Assembly: GCF_016086655.4 (NCBI RefSeq)
Contig: NC_052137.2
Span: forward strand, 38,770,007 to 38,834,006
Reading direction: 5' to 3'
Length of the DNA: 64,000 nucleotides
From: Lepeophtheirus salmonis
Taxonomy: Eukaryota; Arthropoda; Copepoda; Siphonostomatoida; Caligidae
The translations under genes were made by a program, and so were the position numbers. Each line of letters opens with the position of its first letter. Within the stretch, counting starts at the first letter, position 1. The notes beneath the pieces are model-generated. The model was given only the letters and a program-made list of their open reading frames with translations, did not search any database and was not told the origin of the DNA. Shown piece by piece: positions 11,590 to 23,798 of the stretch.

Positions 11590-12790
11590 CGTACTACTGA
11601 ATAGACTTTCATTTTTCATAGATGGATCTGAATTTTGTAATGCAGGTCGATGATCACTGTACACATTATATGTTCACATAAAAATGAAAGAAATAATACT
11701 TTTATCAGGGGCCCCTACAAGCAGGAGCCCTTTATCTTACACTGAAGTTTCGTCTATCCTCACTTCTTTTTATTGGTTAACCATTTGAAATAATAAAATT
11801 TTAATTATTTTTTTGCTTAATGATATGTATAAATAAGTAAGCACAGGTATTGGTTGAATCAGCATCATTGACCTGATTCTGAAGCCCGATACTTCAAGAC
11901 AGACCAATACTTGCCAATTCCGATGCCTCGGTTCATCCGTAATAATTAAGTTTCAAAGTATTATCATTGATTAAGATCACTAATCTGTATTAAAGATTGT
12001 AACAATTCACAATCCCCTTTAGGGTATTTCCCTAACTTACAAACATGGTTGATCTGAACCGTAGATATATAAAATTATTAAGAAAAATTAAGAATATGAG
12101 ATAAATTCCAGATCCTTTTGCAATGAAGTCATTTTTACTAAGCGTTACAATAACTCAAATTTATCCAGACCGAGTGAGTTTTGAATTTGATAATATCATA
12201 TTAACTGATTAGAAAACAATCAATAATTGCAATTATTTAAGTTAAAGTAGAAACAATCAACAACTGATTGCATTGTTACACATTATTTCTTCTCCAAAAA
12301 AAAAATCAAATATCCCCTCAAAATCAGTTTTATTTCTATATCTCGAAGAAAAGTTGACACTTGGTATTGATTCTTTTTACAATTATTTGCATTTTATTAT
12401 ATATACAACTGTAATGCCAATTTTGGGGTGGTACTTTTTTTGACGTTGCGATCGTCCCCTGTTGTTATTGAGCCCGCTCTACCTTACATACAAATATTTT
12501 CAGCAAATGCATAATTCATTTTTATTCTTGTCAAAATGTCTTTTTTGTTTAAATTTTTATTTAATTAATTTATTATTATATAGGAAAATAAATGTGTTTG
12601 GCAACACGTATCAATCATGAGAATAAGATAATTCATTTCCTGACAGTTTATACTTTAATCTTTGCACAAGAAAAAAAATATGTAAAAGTAAAAAATATTC
12701 ACATTTTAATTTGCCACATTTAAGCAGAGGGTACAGGTATAAAATGATGAAAGTACGAAAAGTATTTAATACATATTAGACAAATTATAG
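11590..12790. other. No gene seen
   Basis: AT-rich. A GGGGCCCC palindrome at 11709-11716 is the only GC-rich island. No repeats shared with the rest of the window were recognised. Confidence 0.55.
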
Positions 12791-12794
12791 CTTG

Positions 12795-13354
12795 TTTACA
12801 AGTTGCAACCTCTGTACAAGTTGTAACTTCCAATTTCTTTGTCTTAATTTAAATACAAAATTTGTCATTCTAACTACCAACTATTAATGTAGATCATCAT
12901 TTTATTTCGATCTATTGAAATTACATGGTTATTATGTACTTATGAGTGGGCATTTGAACTTCATAACGTGGCCAAAATTACAATTATATAATATTATAAA
13001 TGTATCTTTGTCCGCTAATAAAAACGAATAACCAGGGTATTTAGTTCACAAACGGAGACATATACAAGAATTAGACAAAGAATAAAAGTTGTTCAAAATT
13101 CTCAAATACGTACCTAGAACTATGTTTTATTCTGATCAGATCATATTCCTGGGTTCTGTAGGGTAAGTTTGTTTTTATTAAAATAGCCAAAAATTACACC
13201 ATTAATTATATATCGATCATCCATGGAATATTCAATTATTGTATAATCCTCATCCTAAGTATGGTAAAATCTTTATTTACAAAGTATTAATCTAATTTTT
13301 AAATTGCTACTTGTACAATTTGATTGTACAAGTTAGAACTTGTATTTCTTCTGA
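12795..13354. repeat. TACAAGTT-ended repeat, copy 2
   Basis: Both ends carry the motif: TTTACAAGTTGCAAC and GTACAAGTTGTAACTT on the left, GTACAAGTTAGAACTTGTA on the right. The interior block at 13175-13260 (AAAATTACACCATTAATT, CCATGGAATATTCAATTATT) is the inverse of copy 1. No reading frame of note. Confidence 0.6.
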
Positions 13355-13359
13355 GGTAG

Positions 13360-16300
13360 AACACACACACTCCAAACGAAAAATGTTTCCTTCATCGTTA
13401 TCATTATATAAAACCATAGTCTCTTACAAAAAAAAAAACTCTATAATTTAAAAAAAGTCTATTGTCGCTTTTTTAGGATTTTTTTTTTGTCAAATTTGGC
13501 ATTTATTTAAAAAATAATGACATTCTATAAAAAATTGTTAAAAAATCACGGCCCTGGTAACTGCATGTGAATTGATCTGAACGACATTTTTGTTTTTATT
13601 TTTATTAGTCGAAAAATTGTTGAAATACCGATACCAATTTTGGTACTGGAACCGACACAAAAGTATTTTTATCGTAAAAACACTATTACCTTTTGTCTAT
13701 TTGCTTGTACATAGGTTTTAGTTTTAAAAGCAAGACAAGTTATTTTTTTTTACATGTAAAAAAAAATATTTTCAGAGAAAAATTTGTGTACAAAAAACCC
13801 TTGGGTTAAGAATTTTTTAAATATTTTTTTTTGTTTATGTCACGCAAAGATATATGTAAGTAAATAAATATTAAGATGTTAAACAACCATGTATATATTT
13901 ATCTACGTGAAGAAATATTATTACTTTAAGGTATACGGAATGAGCTAATTGCTTAAAAATAACACTTTTCAACGACAACACATATATCATATCATAAATG
14001 ACGCCATATATTAAACATATAGGTATTGAAAGACACAATACGGAAGAAGTCCTGATATTTCCTCCTGGCTATTTATTTAAGCATTGATAGCATTTAAACA
14101 TAAATTGTTCTATTCACAATAATTTCAAAGTTAAATTATTTATACAATTGCATGTAAGTATATTTGAAAGGTGCTATCAAAGTTACATCAAAAGAATGAT
14201 AAAGGACCTTAAAACATAATATACGCTTTGATATGTATTCGGCCCTCATCCATATATAAACAATGACTATTATTGACTTAATTTATTCTGTACTTGCGTA
14301 GAATTTGTGATATTATGTAACTTTGTGTATATTGATACAAATTTGGATTTATTACAGAAAGTCATTTCTTAATTCATTTTCATTTTATCGCCTTCTAATT
14401 GATGTATATTAGTGTCGTGTACAAATTGCAATTTTGTACAAATTATATCAATCATATTTAATGAAGAATTATAGAATATGAAGAATTTAGAGTAGGTCGT
14501 TGTGAATTGTAACGAGGATTCAATGGTTGCTTGATATATTCGTGAGCGGTAATTTAAGCCCAAAAATTTTCTTTGTGTACATTTTTGACTCTTAAGAATA
14601 AATTCGAACTTTATAAATTCTAGTCAATATACTCATTGACTAGTGGCACATTATAAAAAACTATTAGGTACATAATCTTAGATGATACTTGAAGGAATGT
14701 AAGAAACTGCATCTAAAGAGATAAAGGAATGTTTCAAATGAAGCAGCGTAGCTCAATCATAGACACCGGGCTCAGGATAAATTATTCTCATGAACTCAAT
14801 GTTCTGATTGATTCACGGTCCCTCCTAAAAAAGGAAATATTCATTATGTATATAGACTTCAAAGACAATTCATTTGTTAGATAGAGTAATTATTATACTA
14901 AAGTGTTTATTTATGCTTAATCAGTGAACTCCCATCTGACCAATTAAAAAAAAACATTTAAAAAAATGTTTGAATAATAAAGACTAAATGTAAAATTCGA
15001 ACCTATAATATAAAAACGTAAAATGGTAGACGAATTTATATAAAAGGATTAATTTTTAATATTTTATCTATTGATTATGCCCCATCGATAAAGGTCAAAT
15101 GCCCAAATATCTACCATATATTATTAATAAAGCAAAGTTGATTTGAATGTCTGAATGAATGTATGAGAAAGAGTCACTGATAATAGTGCTCTCAAGTGTA
15201 TATCATAAACATATTTTAATTGTGCACATATTAATGCACGTGTATATAGGGTACAATGTATATAGTGCACCCTGAACTATAATATATACATATGTGTGAT
15301 CTAAAAAGTAAGAATATAATTGTATCAATATTTTTATTATTATTATTAGGGAGCTCTCTAAAGACTAAAGTACTTATCAAACATACTATGTGTTTCTCTC
15401 TAATTCTTCATCTTCTTTTTTCATTCTTGAGGAGATATTTATGTCTTTATGTGAATTAATATGTGTATTGAGTAGCTACGTGTGAGTGTGTTTTTGAAAA
15501 AGGTAGAATAACACTGGGGATTCCTGGGGCCGTTATCTTATTTATTATTAAAGTATAAAATGTCTTTTAGACGACGCCTAATGACTCCTAGCAATGTTCG
15601 ATATTACAGCTACTAAATAAATCATTCCAATAGATCAAAATGAGCCTTGTAGGCAACATATATATTTTGTGTTAAAAGAAAACATAGTCTTTAGTACATT
15701 GCTAATAGAAGACATTTCCTCTTTAGGAATCTTTTATAAATAAAAAAACATGACTGTGAATTTCATGAAAAATAGAATTATCACTTGCTTAAAATTGTTA
15801 ACATAGTTGTACTAATTAACTAGGGTCTAGTTACACATTATTTATTCCATTCATATATGAATATCTATATTTTGAGGACAAATATTTCCAAATGTTCTTC
15901 TCTTTTCAAAATAACCTCTTCATTAGTTGAATAATATATTCTTCCCTGTTACGAGAGAGGAAGATGCTAGGATTGGAGATAAGAATGAACCTACATATCT
16001 GTAGAGGATCTCAGATTTTTTCCATAGCGAATCTAGCATACTTATATATATATATACAGAGCCATATACGGGAAGAGCTTGTGGCTCAGTTGATTGATAT
16101 CATTTTTTGAAAAATTGGAGAAAGTGAATAAATATATTTATATCAAGAGATAGAGAGGAAGACAGAAGCATGAAGATAACCCCTCTTGGTATATAGGTAC
16201 ATAGATAGAACAATATAACTATAAATCTTGTAGAAATATTACGCCCGCCAACACATCAATAGGATAAGCAGTTGTTAAAAATAAGATGGACGTTCCTTGA

Positions 16301-16515
16301 TAACGGAGATTAATTATGAGCCTTTTTGTTTTTTTTATATATTAGGTTTAAACATATGTATGTGGAATTTACGTTTCGTAAACAATGTGAGACATTAGGG
16401 GCATTAAACGAAAGAAAGACACCGATATCAATATTTGTACAAGTCAGTACTCGTAGTGACAATTTTTTGTTCTTTATGGGGGTTAGGGTTTATTTAAATA
16501 TTACTACATAACCAA
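13360..16515. other. No gene seen, apart from one repeat fragment
   Basis: The frame at 14369-14563 falls in the TACAAGTT repeat. Elsewhere there are AT runs, a TATATACAGAG block near 16045 and no splice-bounded coding stretch. Confidence 0.5.
14415..14680. repeat. TACAAGTT-ended repeat, copy 3, degenerate
   Basis: GTACAAATTGCAATTTTGTAC at the left and a GTGGCACATTATAAA stretch at 14644 match parts of the copy at 1717-2016. The right end is not clear. Confidence 0.4.
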
Positions 16516-16518
16516 TGC

Positions 16519-16825
16519 TAATAGAGATACAAGGTACGACCATCATGTAATCGGGCTTGCTAAAATTTTCAATTTGATGTTCGTACCGATTGCTGAGAAA
16601 GACAGACAGATTTTGACAAAGCCCCGCAACCAATCTATCCCGCTCTATGGCCTCACTATTTTTAGAATTTCCAATTTGATGTATCATATCAACTGGGAGG
16701 GAAGACAGACAGATTTTGACAAAAGATGCAACCAAACATATTCCATGACGTGACTATTAAAAAGCTTGGTGGAAGTCAAACATCAGTCGTACAACCGTTA
16801 TGGTATAATATTGTATGTCTACTTA
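16519..16825 (+). mobile_element. AATAGAAATACAAGG-ended MITE, copy 1
   Basis: The left end is AATAGAGATACAAGGTACGA and the right end the inverse (TATGGTATAATATTGTATG). Two tandem ~100-bp units follow each other, each with TTTCNAATTTGATG and ACAGACAGATTTTGACAAA. The minus-strand 81-codon frame here is an accident of this repeat. Confidence 0.68.
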
Positions 16826-17053
16826 CCTTGTTGTACAACCTCCAGGAATTGACCCTTTTAATTGAATTAAGAAGGTAAATTTTGCAAAGGGCATACGACT
16901 TAAGAGAAAACGTCAATAAATCATATAATGACGTCATTTGAGATATCATAAAAAGCGACGTTATGCGTGGAGAAAAAAGATAACTTCAGGACTATTAGAC
17001 TCCTCAAGGTAACAGGCGCGTTTCCCTACTTTGTTTTAAAGAAAAATGGGTCG

Positions 17054-17863
17054 CAGTGTTGGCGAGCTAGCTGATTTTTAGCTACATCTAGACGATTTTT
17101 AACTTGCCTAGCTGAAAAAAATATCATGTAGCTGATGGCTGGAAATCTTATCTGATTTTTGCAGTAGTTTAACCGATTTTTGTCTGATTTTAGGTCTACA
17201 GAAAGCTTAAAAAAGACGCTCCTACATTAGTGCATATTCGCTGTGTATGCCATACAGCACAGTTGGCTTTGAAGCCGAAAATTTCTTCTCTAATATGACC
17301 TATCACTTGTTGGAGTATGTAGGTAAGAACCTCAGGGATCGATGTTCTTACTTTTTGATGATGTTTATTAAAGAACTTAGAGATCACCTTCCCGACTATG
17401 TGAAAGTATTAAAAACAATGTCAATGTTTTGTGATGGAAACACATTTGTGTCGTGCAAAAGTAATTGTACCCTTATTAAAATCTATGGATATACTCTGAG
17501 AGGACAGAACAAAAATAGAAATTCAATGGTCTTATAATTTTTTTGGCAGAGGTATACATACAGAAGGATGTGTCTACTTTAAATCCTTTTGCTAAGATTA
17601 AGTCTGTTGTCTTAACAATATTGAGTTTGCCTTATTCCAGGGTTGAATTTGAAAGGTTTTCAGTCCAATGAATTTAATTATAACCAAGTTAAGGAATAAA
17701 ATGGATCCTGAAACAGGAAATTCACTAATTCATATGATAATAGATTTAAAATAAATATATATTTAGCTAATTTTGCTGCTTTTTTTTGTTTAAACAAGCT
17801 GATTTTCAGCCAGTTTTAGTAGTACATCCAGCTGATTTTCCTTAAACCCACCTGACAATACTG
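17054..17863 (+). mobile_element. Degenerate hAT element with transposase relic
   Basis: The ends are CAGTGTTGGCGAG and the inverse of CAGTATTGTCAGG. Both subterminal regions carry short repeats around AGCTGATTTT. The plus strand encodes HIRCVCHTAQLAL (17226-17265), then in another frame FIKELRDHLPDYVKVLK, and at 17590-17740 ILSLPYSRVEFERF followed by MNLIITKLRNKMDPETG, which is the hAT dimerisation region. The DNA-binding domain and most of the catalytic core are gone. The expected 8-bp duplication matches only weakly. Confidence 0.7.
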
Positions 17864-18265
17864 ATAAGGGGCTAAAAGGCTCAATATCCTATTGAATGAG
17901 TCAATATTAAGCCTGTATTGATTCAGTGACTTTTTTTTTTGTGTTATGTCTGACGAGGTGAAGTAAGCACCAACCATTAAAAGAGATCCAGAAATATAGT
18001 ATATATATAAAATGCCTTAAAATACTAAAGGGATTAAGTGGGACATAATCTCAATACACAATATTTGGTAACTTTAAGATGCTCAAAATCCTTTGTAATT
18101 TCAACATAACGATCCCAAGAAGCAAGGGATTCACATTTTGCTAATCAGAAACAATTTTTTTAAGTCACTGAGCATTTAGTTTTAATATTTTGCAAATATT
18201 TCAGCTGTAGAGCAATGATTTAATACATAAAAAATGTGATGGAGTTTCTCTCGGAGTTTGCCCTA

Positions 18266-18289
18266 TTTTTTTTTTTTTTTTTTTTTTTG
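18266..18289. repeat. Poly-T run of about 23
   Basis: The longest homopolymer in the window. It could be the reversed tail of a retroposed copy, but I see no gene-like sequence beside it. Confidence 0.8.
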
Positions 18290-18852
18290 ATTAAGTCACA
18301 AGAAATGAAAATAAATTATTACTTTGATAGCCATCATTGTACATATAGCTATTGTAAATTTCTCTATTGTTGAAGATTATTTGCCTATAGACAGCAGAGT
18401 CCTCCAAATTACAAATCTGATCTCTTCTAAAGATATAAATTCACTTCAATGACGACAATCAATTTTTCAAAATAGATTGGTCTTTTTTTACAGCAAGTGA
18501 CTGTTTTAAGGAGCTTCATTATTTAGCAATTTTAGCCAAAATATCAAAAAAATATTCTATTCAAATTTAATCCTATTATAACCTAAAAAACATCCGTGAG
18601 TTATTTCTTTATAATTATAACTATAAAAAGTTAAAAAATACCCATGTGTGTAATGTTGTGTCCTTAGTTAGGACTCAAGACTACAGTCCCGTCCTAAAAC
18701 TTATTATGTTCAGTATTTGATGACGACACTCAACTTTATATCTTTTTTCTTTTATCAGTTTAGTACTGACAGTGCAAAGGATTGGTCCTTCGGACTGGAT
18801 TAGAACAAATAAATAAAGACGGGCACAACTCTATTTATGCGTACTTGATACC

Positions 18853-19060
18853 ATTTTTTACAAGTTGTAACTTGTATAAGGAAATTTGACTAAGTACAAT
18901 CAAAAACTGGGATGAATAATTTTGAATGAAAGTTGTGCAGTATTTGTGATGAAGATAATTGCTTTATTAAATATTCCTTGGATCATCGATATATTAATAA
19001 AATAGTTTCATTAACATACCTAAATGATAAGGAGTCTGTTTCACACTAAATATTTATGTT
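18853..19060. repeat. TACAAGTT-ended repeat, copy 4, truncated
   Basis: It starts TTTACAAGTTGTAACTTGTA and contains ATTCCTTGGATCATCGATAT, matching the other copies' interior. It fades out near 19060 without a second end. Confidence 0.5.
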
Positions 19061-19411
19061 ATATATCACGTGTATATATACATAATAATCAAATAATTTT
19101 AATAGATCAAAAATTAGTCAAAGACCACTTCTGATATTTCACCTAATTCAAAAATTAATAATCGTTTTCTTGACGTGTATGAACGCGTATTATACAAGTA
19201 TGTTGCCTGTCATGTTCCATTGGGTCTAAAGAGTCTTTTATTAACCTGTTGTCTAATGACGTTTACAAGGAGACGGTTGTGCTCGTATATTAGATATAAT
19301 TGAAATTCTTCAAAACTGGATAAAAAAGCTACTTTTTTTTATGTTCAAAGGTCTGAAATAATGACTATAAACGAAGAAGGCAATTATGAACGCACAATTG
19401 CTGTACAGATC

Positions 19412-20908
19412 CAGGGGTGTCTGCAACGTTGGGCTGGAGGGGCTTTAGTCCTTCCCCCCAATTAGAGAACTTTTGCATTTTATTAGAAAATTTCATGTTA
19501 GAAAGATATTTTTTGACTTTTTTTTTCAAAAATTTATATTTTTGTGAATAGCTGTGGATTTTTTAAATTACCATTTATTTTGGTACAACTTTAACAAAAT
19601 AAAAATATCAATAACCTAAAGAACAGTCAATATCCTTAATAAATACGTGGTGATAAAAACAAAATCATATTAAATAATTTTAAATAAATAGTTATTTTTT
19701 TAAAACAAGGAGTAACAATCTTATATAGTCTTTATCAATGTTTTTCAACGCAACATTTGTGGCTTCATTAATTGCTTTAAGTGTGAATAAAGGTAATATT
19801 GTACTTTTGTTATAACGGCATGATGTAGGATCTTTTTGGGGACGTCAGAGCGAAAAAGTCGTCCCTCAGAATTTTTCCTTCAAAAGATGATTCCACCTCC
19901 TTTGCAACGAGGTTAACAGCTACCCCGAGAGCTTTGCAGTCATATAAAATGTGAGATGTGATCTCCTCATATACCTAACTGGAAAAACACCGCTCCTCTG
20001 GTTTCATAATAAAAATACACTTTGAGTGTACCTGTACAGACTCTGTAAGTACACCACTTTTCAACTGGGACAAAATGGGGTTCGTACAGCCTTGACAATT
20101 TTGCTTTTCAGCCACATTCAGACCTCTTTGTCTCCCAACGCTCTCAATTAATTTGATTTCAGATCTTTTCCACAATGACCACAGATTTGATAATCCCAAA
20201 AGTAAAAGAGGATTTCTGAAGGTACATTCTATTTTCAGTTATAATTTATTTGGGGTTCATCTTCATGTCAAAAATATTTTTTATACTACACCTTAGCCAA
20301 AAGTCCGATACATTTTCCCCTACGCTACGGCGTTAACGTTTGGAATGTTTTGCAAAGACTTAAGAATCTGTAATGTTGAGCATCTCAGAGGTGTTTTTTT
20401 GTGCATTTTTGATTTTTTTTTCAAAAATTTAACTTTTTATACATAGCTATGCATTTTGGAAACTTTTTTCCAGAAAGTTTTATTTTATATACTGCTGTGG
20501 GATTTTGAAATTTTTTTCCAAAAAGTTTTAAATTAATTTTTTTCTAAAAAACTTTATTTTTATTGAAAAAGTATGGATCTTTTAAATTTATTTCCAGAAA
20601 ATTAAATTTTCTAATTTTTTTTCCAAAAATTTAGATTTTTATAATTTTTTTTTACAGAAATTTAATTTTTGAAATTGTTTTACAGAATTTTTTTTGAACA
20701 CCTTTAGATTTTTAAACTTTTTTCCAATAAATTTATATTTTTGTGAATAAGTGTGAATTTTCTTTCAAAATAAAAAAAATATGTGAAAAGCTTTGCATTT
20801 ATTGAATTTATTTGCAAAAAAAAATATTTTTCTAATTTTTTCTTTTTTGCAAAAAAAAATATCCAAAAACGAAGCCCTCCTCAAAATATAATCATGCGGA
20901 CGACCCTA
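19412..20908 (+). mobile_element. CAGGGGCGTCC-ended element, long copy D carrying foreign coding DNA
   Basis: The left end is CAGGGGTGTCTGCAACG and the right end GCGGACGACCCTA, with a perfect 5-bp duplication AGATC (19407-19411 and 20909-20913), so the whole 1.5 kb behaves as one inserted unit. Typical family sequence occupies about 19412-19580 and 20395-20908. The intervening ~815 bp is unrelated and includes a degraded minus-strand reading frame (annotated separately). Either the element captured this segment before it moved here, or another insertion landed in it afterwards. Confidence 0.7.
19692..20199 (-). pseudogene. Degraded coding segment inside long element D, unidentified
   Basis: On the minus strand a 74-codon open frame (20199-19975) is followed, after a single TAG, by 54 more open codons in the same frame (19974-19813, ending TAA). 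A third coding-like stretch in a shifted frame (19793-19692) begins PLFTLKAINEATNV. Just upstream, in another frame, lies CGHCGK, and the 74-codon part contains NCQGC, giving a CxxC-n-CxxC arrangement that could bind zinc. Spacing and residues such as IKLIESVGRQRGL between the pairs faintly resemble the N-terminal zinc region of Mutator-like transposases, but I would not assign it. The segment is bounded on both sides by MITE family sequence. It is not functional as it stands. Confidence 0.45.
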
Positions 20909-21254
20909 AGATCTGCTGTGGCAAGAAAGTTGTTCACACTACCTCCTAATTTTTTCCGAAATTTGGGATTTATACGGACAAAAAAGAGGACATGGCCCCT
21001 TGGAAAACGTCAACGAGAGATGACGCCATGTTGAAGTTGCCTGTTTCAATATTACCCACTAGTTCCTACAAAAAAAAGAATGGTGCAAAGTAGGTGGCTG
21101 CAGTATTTCACGTAATGGTACAAAGAAATCATATAAAAAAGAGATTTCTGGAATTCATGCCTTTCATCTATGAATATGCAAATATCCTAGGTAGTCATAA
21201 ACTTTTTACAAATGACTGTAATTAGAATGGCCATTTGTGTAATTGGTATTGACA

Positions 21255-21361
21255 CTTACAAATTGTAGCTTGTACAATTTATTTATACAAGTTGTAACTT
21301 GTACAATTTATTTATACAAGTTGTAACTTGTACAAGAATATTTATACAAGTTGTAACTTGA
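21255..21361. repeat. Tandem array of the TACAAGTT terminus
   Basis: About 3.6 copies of a 29-30-bp unit, TACAAGTTGTAACTTGTA plus CAATTTATTTA, starting near 21257, 21286, 21315 and 21345. Each unit's core is a 7-bp inverted repeat (ACAAGTT, AACTTGT). It is the end sequence of the dispersed TACAAGTT family, locally amplified. Confidence 0.75.
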
Positions 21362-21379
21362 GCACAACATAAAAATTAG

Positions 21380-21910
21380 TGTTGAGACTCGGTCCAGCAC
21401 CAAATTTTTTTTTCAGTTCATTCTTAAGTGATTTTATCTAGACGGATTTTTCGATCCAAACCACGCTCTCAGAACGTGTACTGATTTTTTTCAGTCTCAC
21501 TTTGTAGACAGATTTTGATTCAGTCTCACTTTATTGACCGATTTTTTTTTCGGTCTCAATTAAAGGACAGATTTTTTTCGACCTCATATGTAATGAAATA
21601 CATTTTTTTTTTCTGGATCAACTGTCATTTTTTTTTCTTCAAAAAATCTCATAAGTACACGATATGTTATAAAACAAATACTGTATGCATATAAGAGACT
21701 GCTTGATCAAAATTAATCCGAACTATATCTGTTTAAACTTTGTAAAACGCTATTGTACTTGAAAAAACATATGGTGTCATGTTATAAACAATTTATCTGT
21801 AAAACTGGTCTAGACCGAGCATTTTTGTTGGACCGAACTAATTCAGTCCAACAAAAATATAACAGTCTCTGACCGGTCTAGAATTTCCAGACTGAAAGCC
21901 AATACTCATA
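21380..21910. repeat. GAGACTCGGTCCAG repeat R8, copy 1, with tandem units
   Basis: It opens TAGTGTTGAGACTCGGTCCA. From 21400 to 21600 there are about five units of GAYNGATTTTTT..CGGTCTCA at ~35-45-bp spacing. At the right (21806-21892) lie GGTCTAGACC, a hairpin and GACCGGTCTAGA. It may be a whole element with palindromic subterminal regions; no coding frame. Confidence 0.5.
21821..21858. repeat. 13-bp inverted repeat with 12-base loop
   Basis: ATTTTTGTTGGAC (21821-21833) and GTCCAACAAAAAT (21846-21858) are exact inverses. The hairpin lies inside the R8 repeat, between GGTCTAGACC and GACCGGTCTAGA. Confidence 0.85.
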
Positions 21911-22397
21911 AACATATTTGGTAAAATATGTAACTAACGATTTGGAGTTTAAAAGAAAGAAGTGCTCAAAACATCTCCATTACTGTATGATTCTTCTTTT
22001 CCTCTAACCCCGTGTCCTTACTTTTGACATTGAGGAGGTTGTGTTACAAGGCCTGGTGGATATGATGAAATAACAGGGAGGTGTTCTTTTATACACAATA
22101 TGTTCATATACATACATGAATATGTATGTAGGTATTCATACAATGCACTCGTTTTTACTCACCTATTTGCCACAAATACATAATATATTATGAATTAAAT
22201 AATTTTTTTTAACAATTTCTTTCTTCTTCATAGTATGATACGATGCAACTGAGTAGGAAAGGATACATAAATCTTGTATATATATGTACTAGAGGTGGGC
22301 TGATTTATATCATACAATTGATATTGAATCCAAAGAATGCTGAATAGAGAGTTATAAATGAAAAATATATGATGATGAAAGAGGCTTATTGCAGTTC

Positions 22398-22652
22398 CTA
22401 CCCCAATACAAAGTTATACCGTAACACTTTTCCGACTAATGTTTGACTTCCACCCCGCGTTTTAATTGTGACATAAAAGAGTTTTTTCTCTTACTGTTAA
22501 TCATATAATTTTGATATTATATGCTGTTAAGATACCGTTGTTATAATCTATGACGTCAAAATCTGTCTGTCTTTCCCAACAATCGGCAGAAAACATTAAA
22601 TTGAAATGGGGAAGTGCGATTACATAGTGGCATAACCTTGTATTTTTATGAA
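22398..22652 (-). mobile_element. AATAGAAATACAAGG-ended MITE, copy 2, reversed
   Basis: Left AATACAAAGTTATACCG and right ATAACCTTGTATTTTTAT are the family's ends. One copy of the internal unit is seen reversed (TCAAAATCTGTCTGTCTTTC, then ATTAAATTGAAA), so it is shorter than the copies with two units. Its right end abuts the broken left side of a mariner derivative. Confidence 0.62.
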
Positions 22653-22675
22653 CCCTGGGTTATACCATCATGCAA

Positions 22676-23292
22676 TCGTTATTGGATCTTTTGAAAACCG
22701 AGCTCCTAGAAAAACACCCACGATTGGTCCGTATAAAAGTACATTTCCATCACAAAAATGCACCAGCTCATACATCAGCAGCTGTGGTCGCAAAATTAAT
22801 GGAAATAGGGATCCGAATCGAGATGCCCACAGCACTAGCAATCTCAAGCACCATAATTCTTCTGTCATTCATCACCATATCATGGATTTTATCAATGATT
22901 TCTGCAGTAGTAACCTCAACAGGGCGTTCAGATCGTTCAGCATCGCTTATGCACAAATGGCCACTCTAAAAGAATCTAAAACCACTTATAAACTGTTCTA
23001 ATCGAGGTTGCAGAGTCCCACTAATGTTTATCAAGCTTCTTTTTAGTCTATTGAATCGTTTTGTCTTTCATAAGGTAACTATTAATCAACACACGAAATT
23101 ATATTTCCTCTATTGTTTGAAAATCAGTCCACTCCCTCGATTCAAACGAATGCCAAGCAGAAAGAGATAGACCGATCTGGCTGAATGTTGGTTTGTGTTC
23201 TTCCACGAGACGCTACTAACTAAAAATAACCAGGATACGCGCCAGTAGTGCCATCTATTGGTCTTTACACAGACTTTTCAAACAACCCTCGT
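22676..23292 (-). mobile_element. Rearranged mariner derivative, copy 2
   Basis: The right end is the inverse of ACGAGGGTTGTTTGAAAAGT. The minus strand encodes decayed N-terminal transposase (SERPVEVTTAEIIDKIHDM, LEIASAVGIS). The plus strand from about 22676 to 22808 encodes the central region, including LLKTELLEKHPRLVRIKV, FHHKNAPAHTS (second catalytic Asp changed to Lys) and AVVAKLMEIG. The junction between the inverted halves matches the copy at 10859-11584. The left terminus is missing; the sequence there runs straight into a different MITE ending near 22652. Confidence 0.72.
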
Positions 23293-23726
23293 CTGCACAA
23301 AATTCTCACACTTACATTAATGAATGAATGCATCTGTTATGAATAAGTATATCCTTTTTAAAAAGAGTGCAACACAAAGTTTGTTACCTCCGGTCATTAC
23401 AGTCTAAAAAATCCATCACAAGATTTATTCATTGCCACAGCTTCTCAAGCTTTGTCTTCTATAAATGGTAATATTGCTAACATTACTAAACTGGGATCAA
23501 ATGAATGAATACGTACTTTATAATTCAATTTTTAATTATTCAAATATATTTATCTTTTACGGGATCAAGCAAATCAAGTAAATATTTACCATCAAGGACA
23601 AAAACACAATGAATGAGAGTCATATTCTTAAATGATTATAACTCCAATTGACCAGTCAGATTCCGTAGATGATAAAAAATGCAAGGCAATATTTGTTGTT
23701 AGATGTAATCATTTGTTAATATAAGA

Positions 23727-23798
23727 TCGGATCTAAAGTTTATTTTTTAATAATATCGGATCGGATCTGAAGTTTATGTTTTAATAATATCGGATCGG
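23727..23798. repeat. 34-bp tandem repeat, 2.1 copies
   Basis: TCGGATCTRAAGTTTATKTT plus TTAATAATATCGGA is repeated head to tail (23727-23760, 23761-23794), with two mismatches and the start of a third unit. Confidence 0.85.

Noticed and set aside
11705..11735. CAGGGGCCCCTACAAGCAGG, looking like a CAGGGG transposon end
   Set aside because: No matching second end and no family interior nearby.
14735..14830. tRNA-like stretch with TAGCTCAAT resembling an A box
   Set aside because: No B box at the right distance and no foldable cloverleaf.
21255..21361. Regularly spaced repeats resembling a small CRISPR array
   Set aside because: Units are contiguous with no unique spacers, the genome is eukaryotic, and the unit matches a dispersed transposon end.
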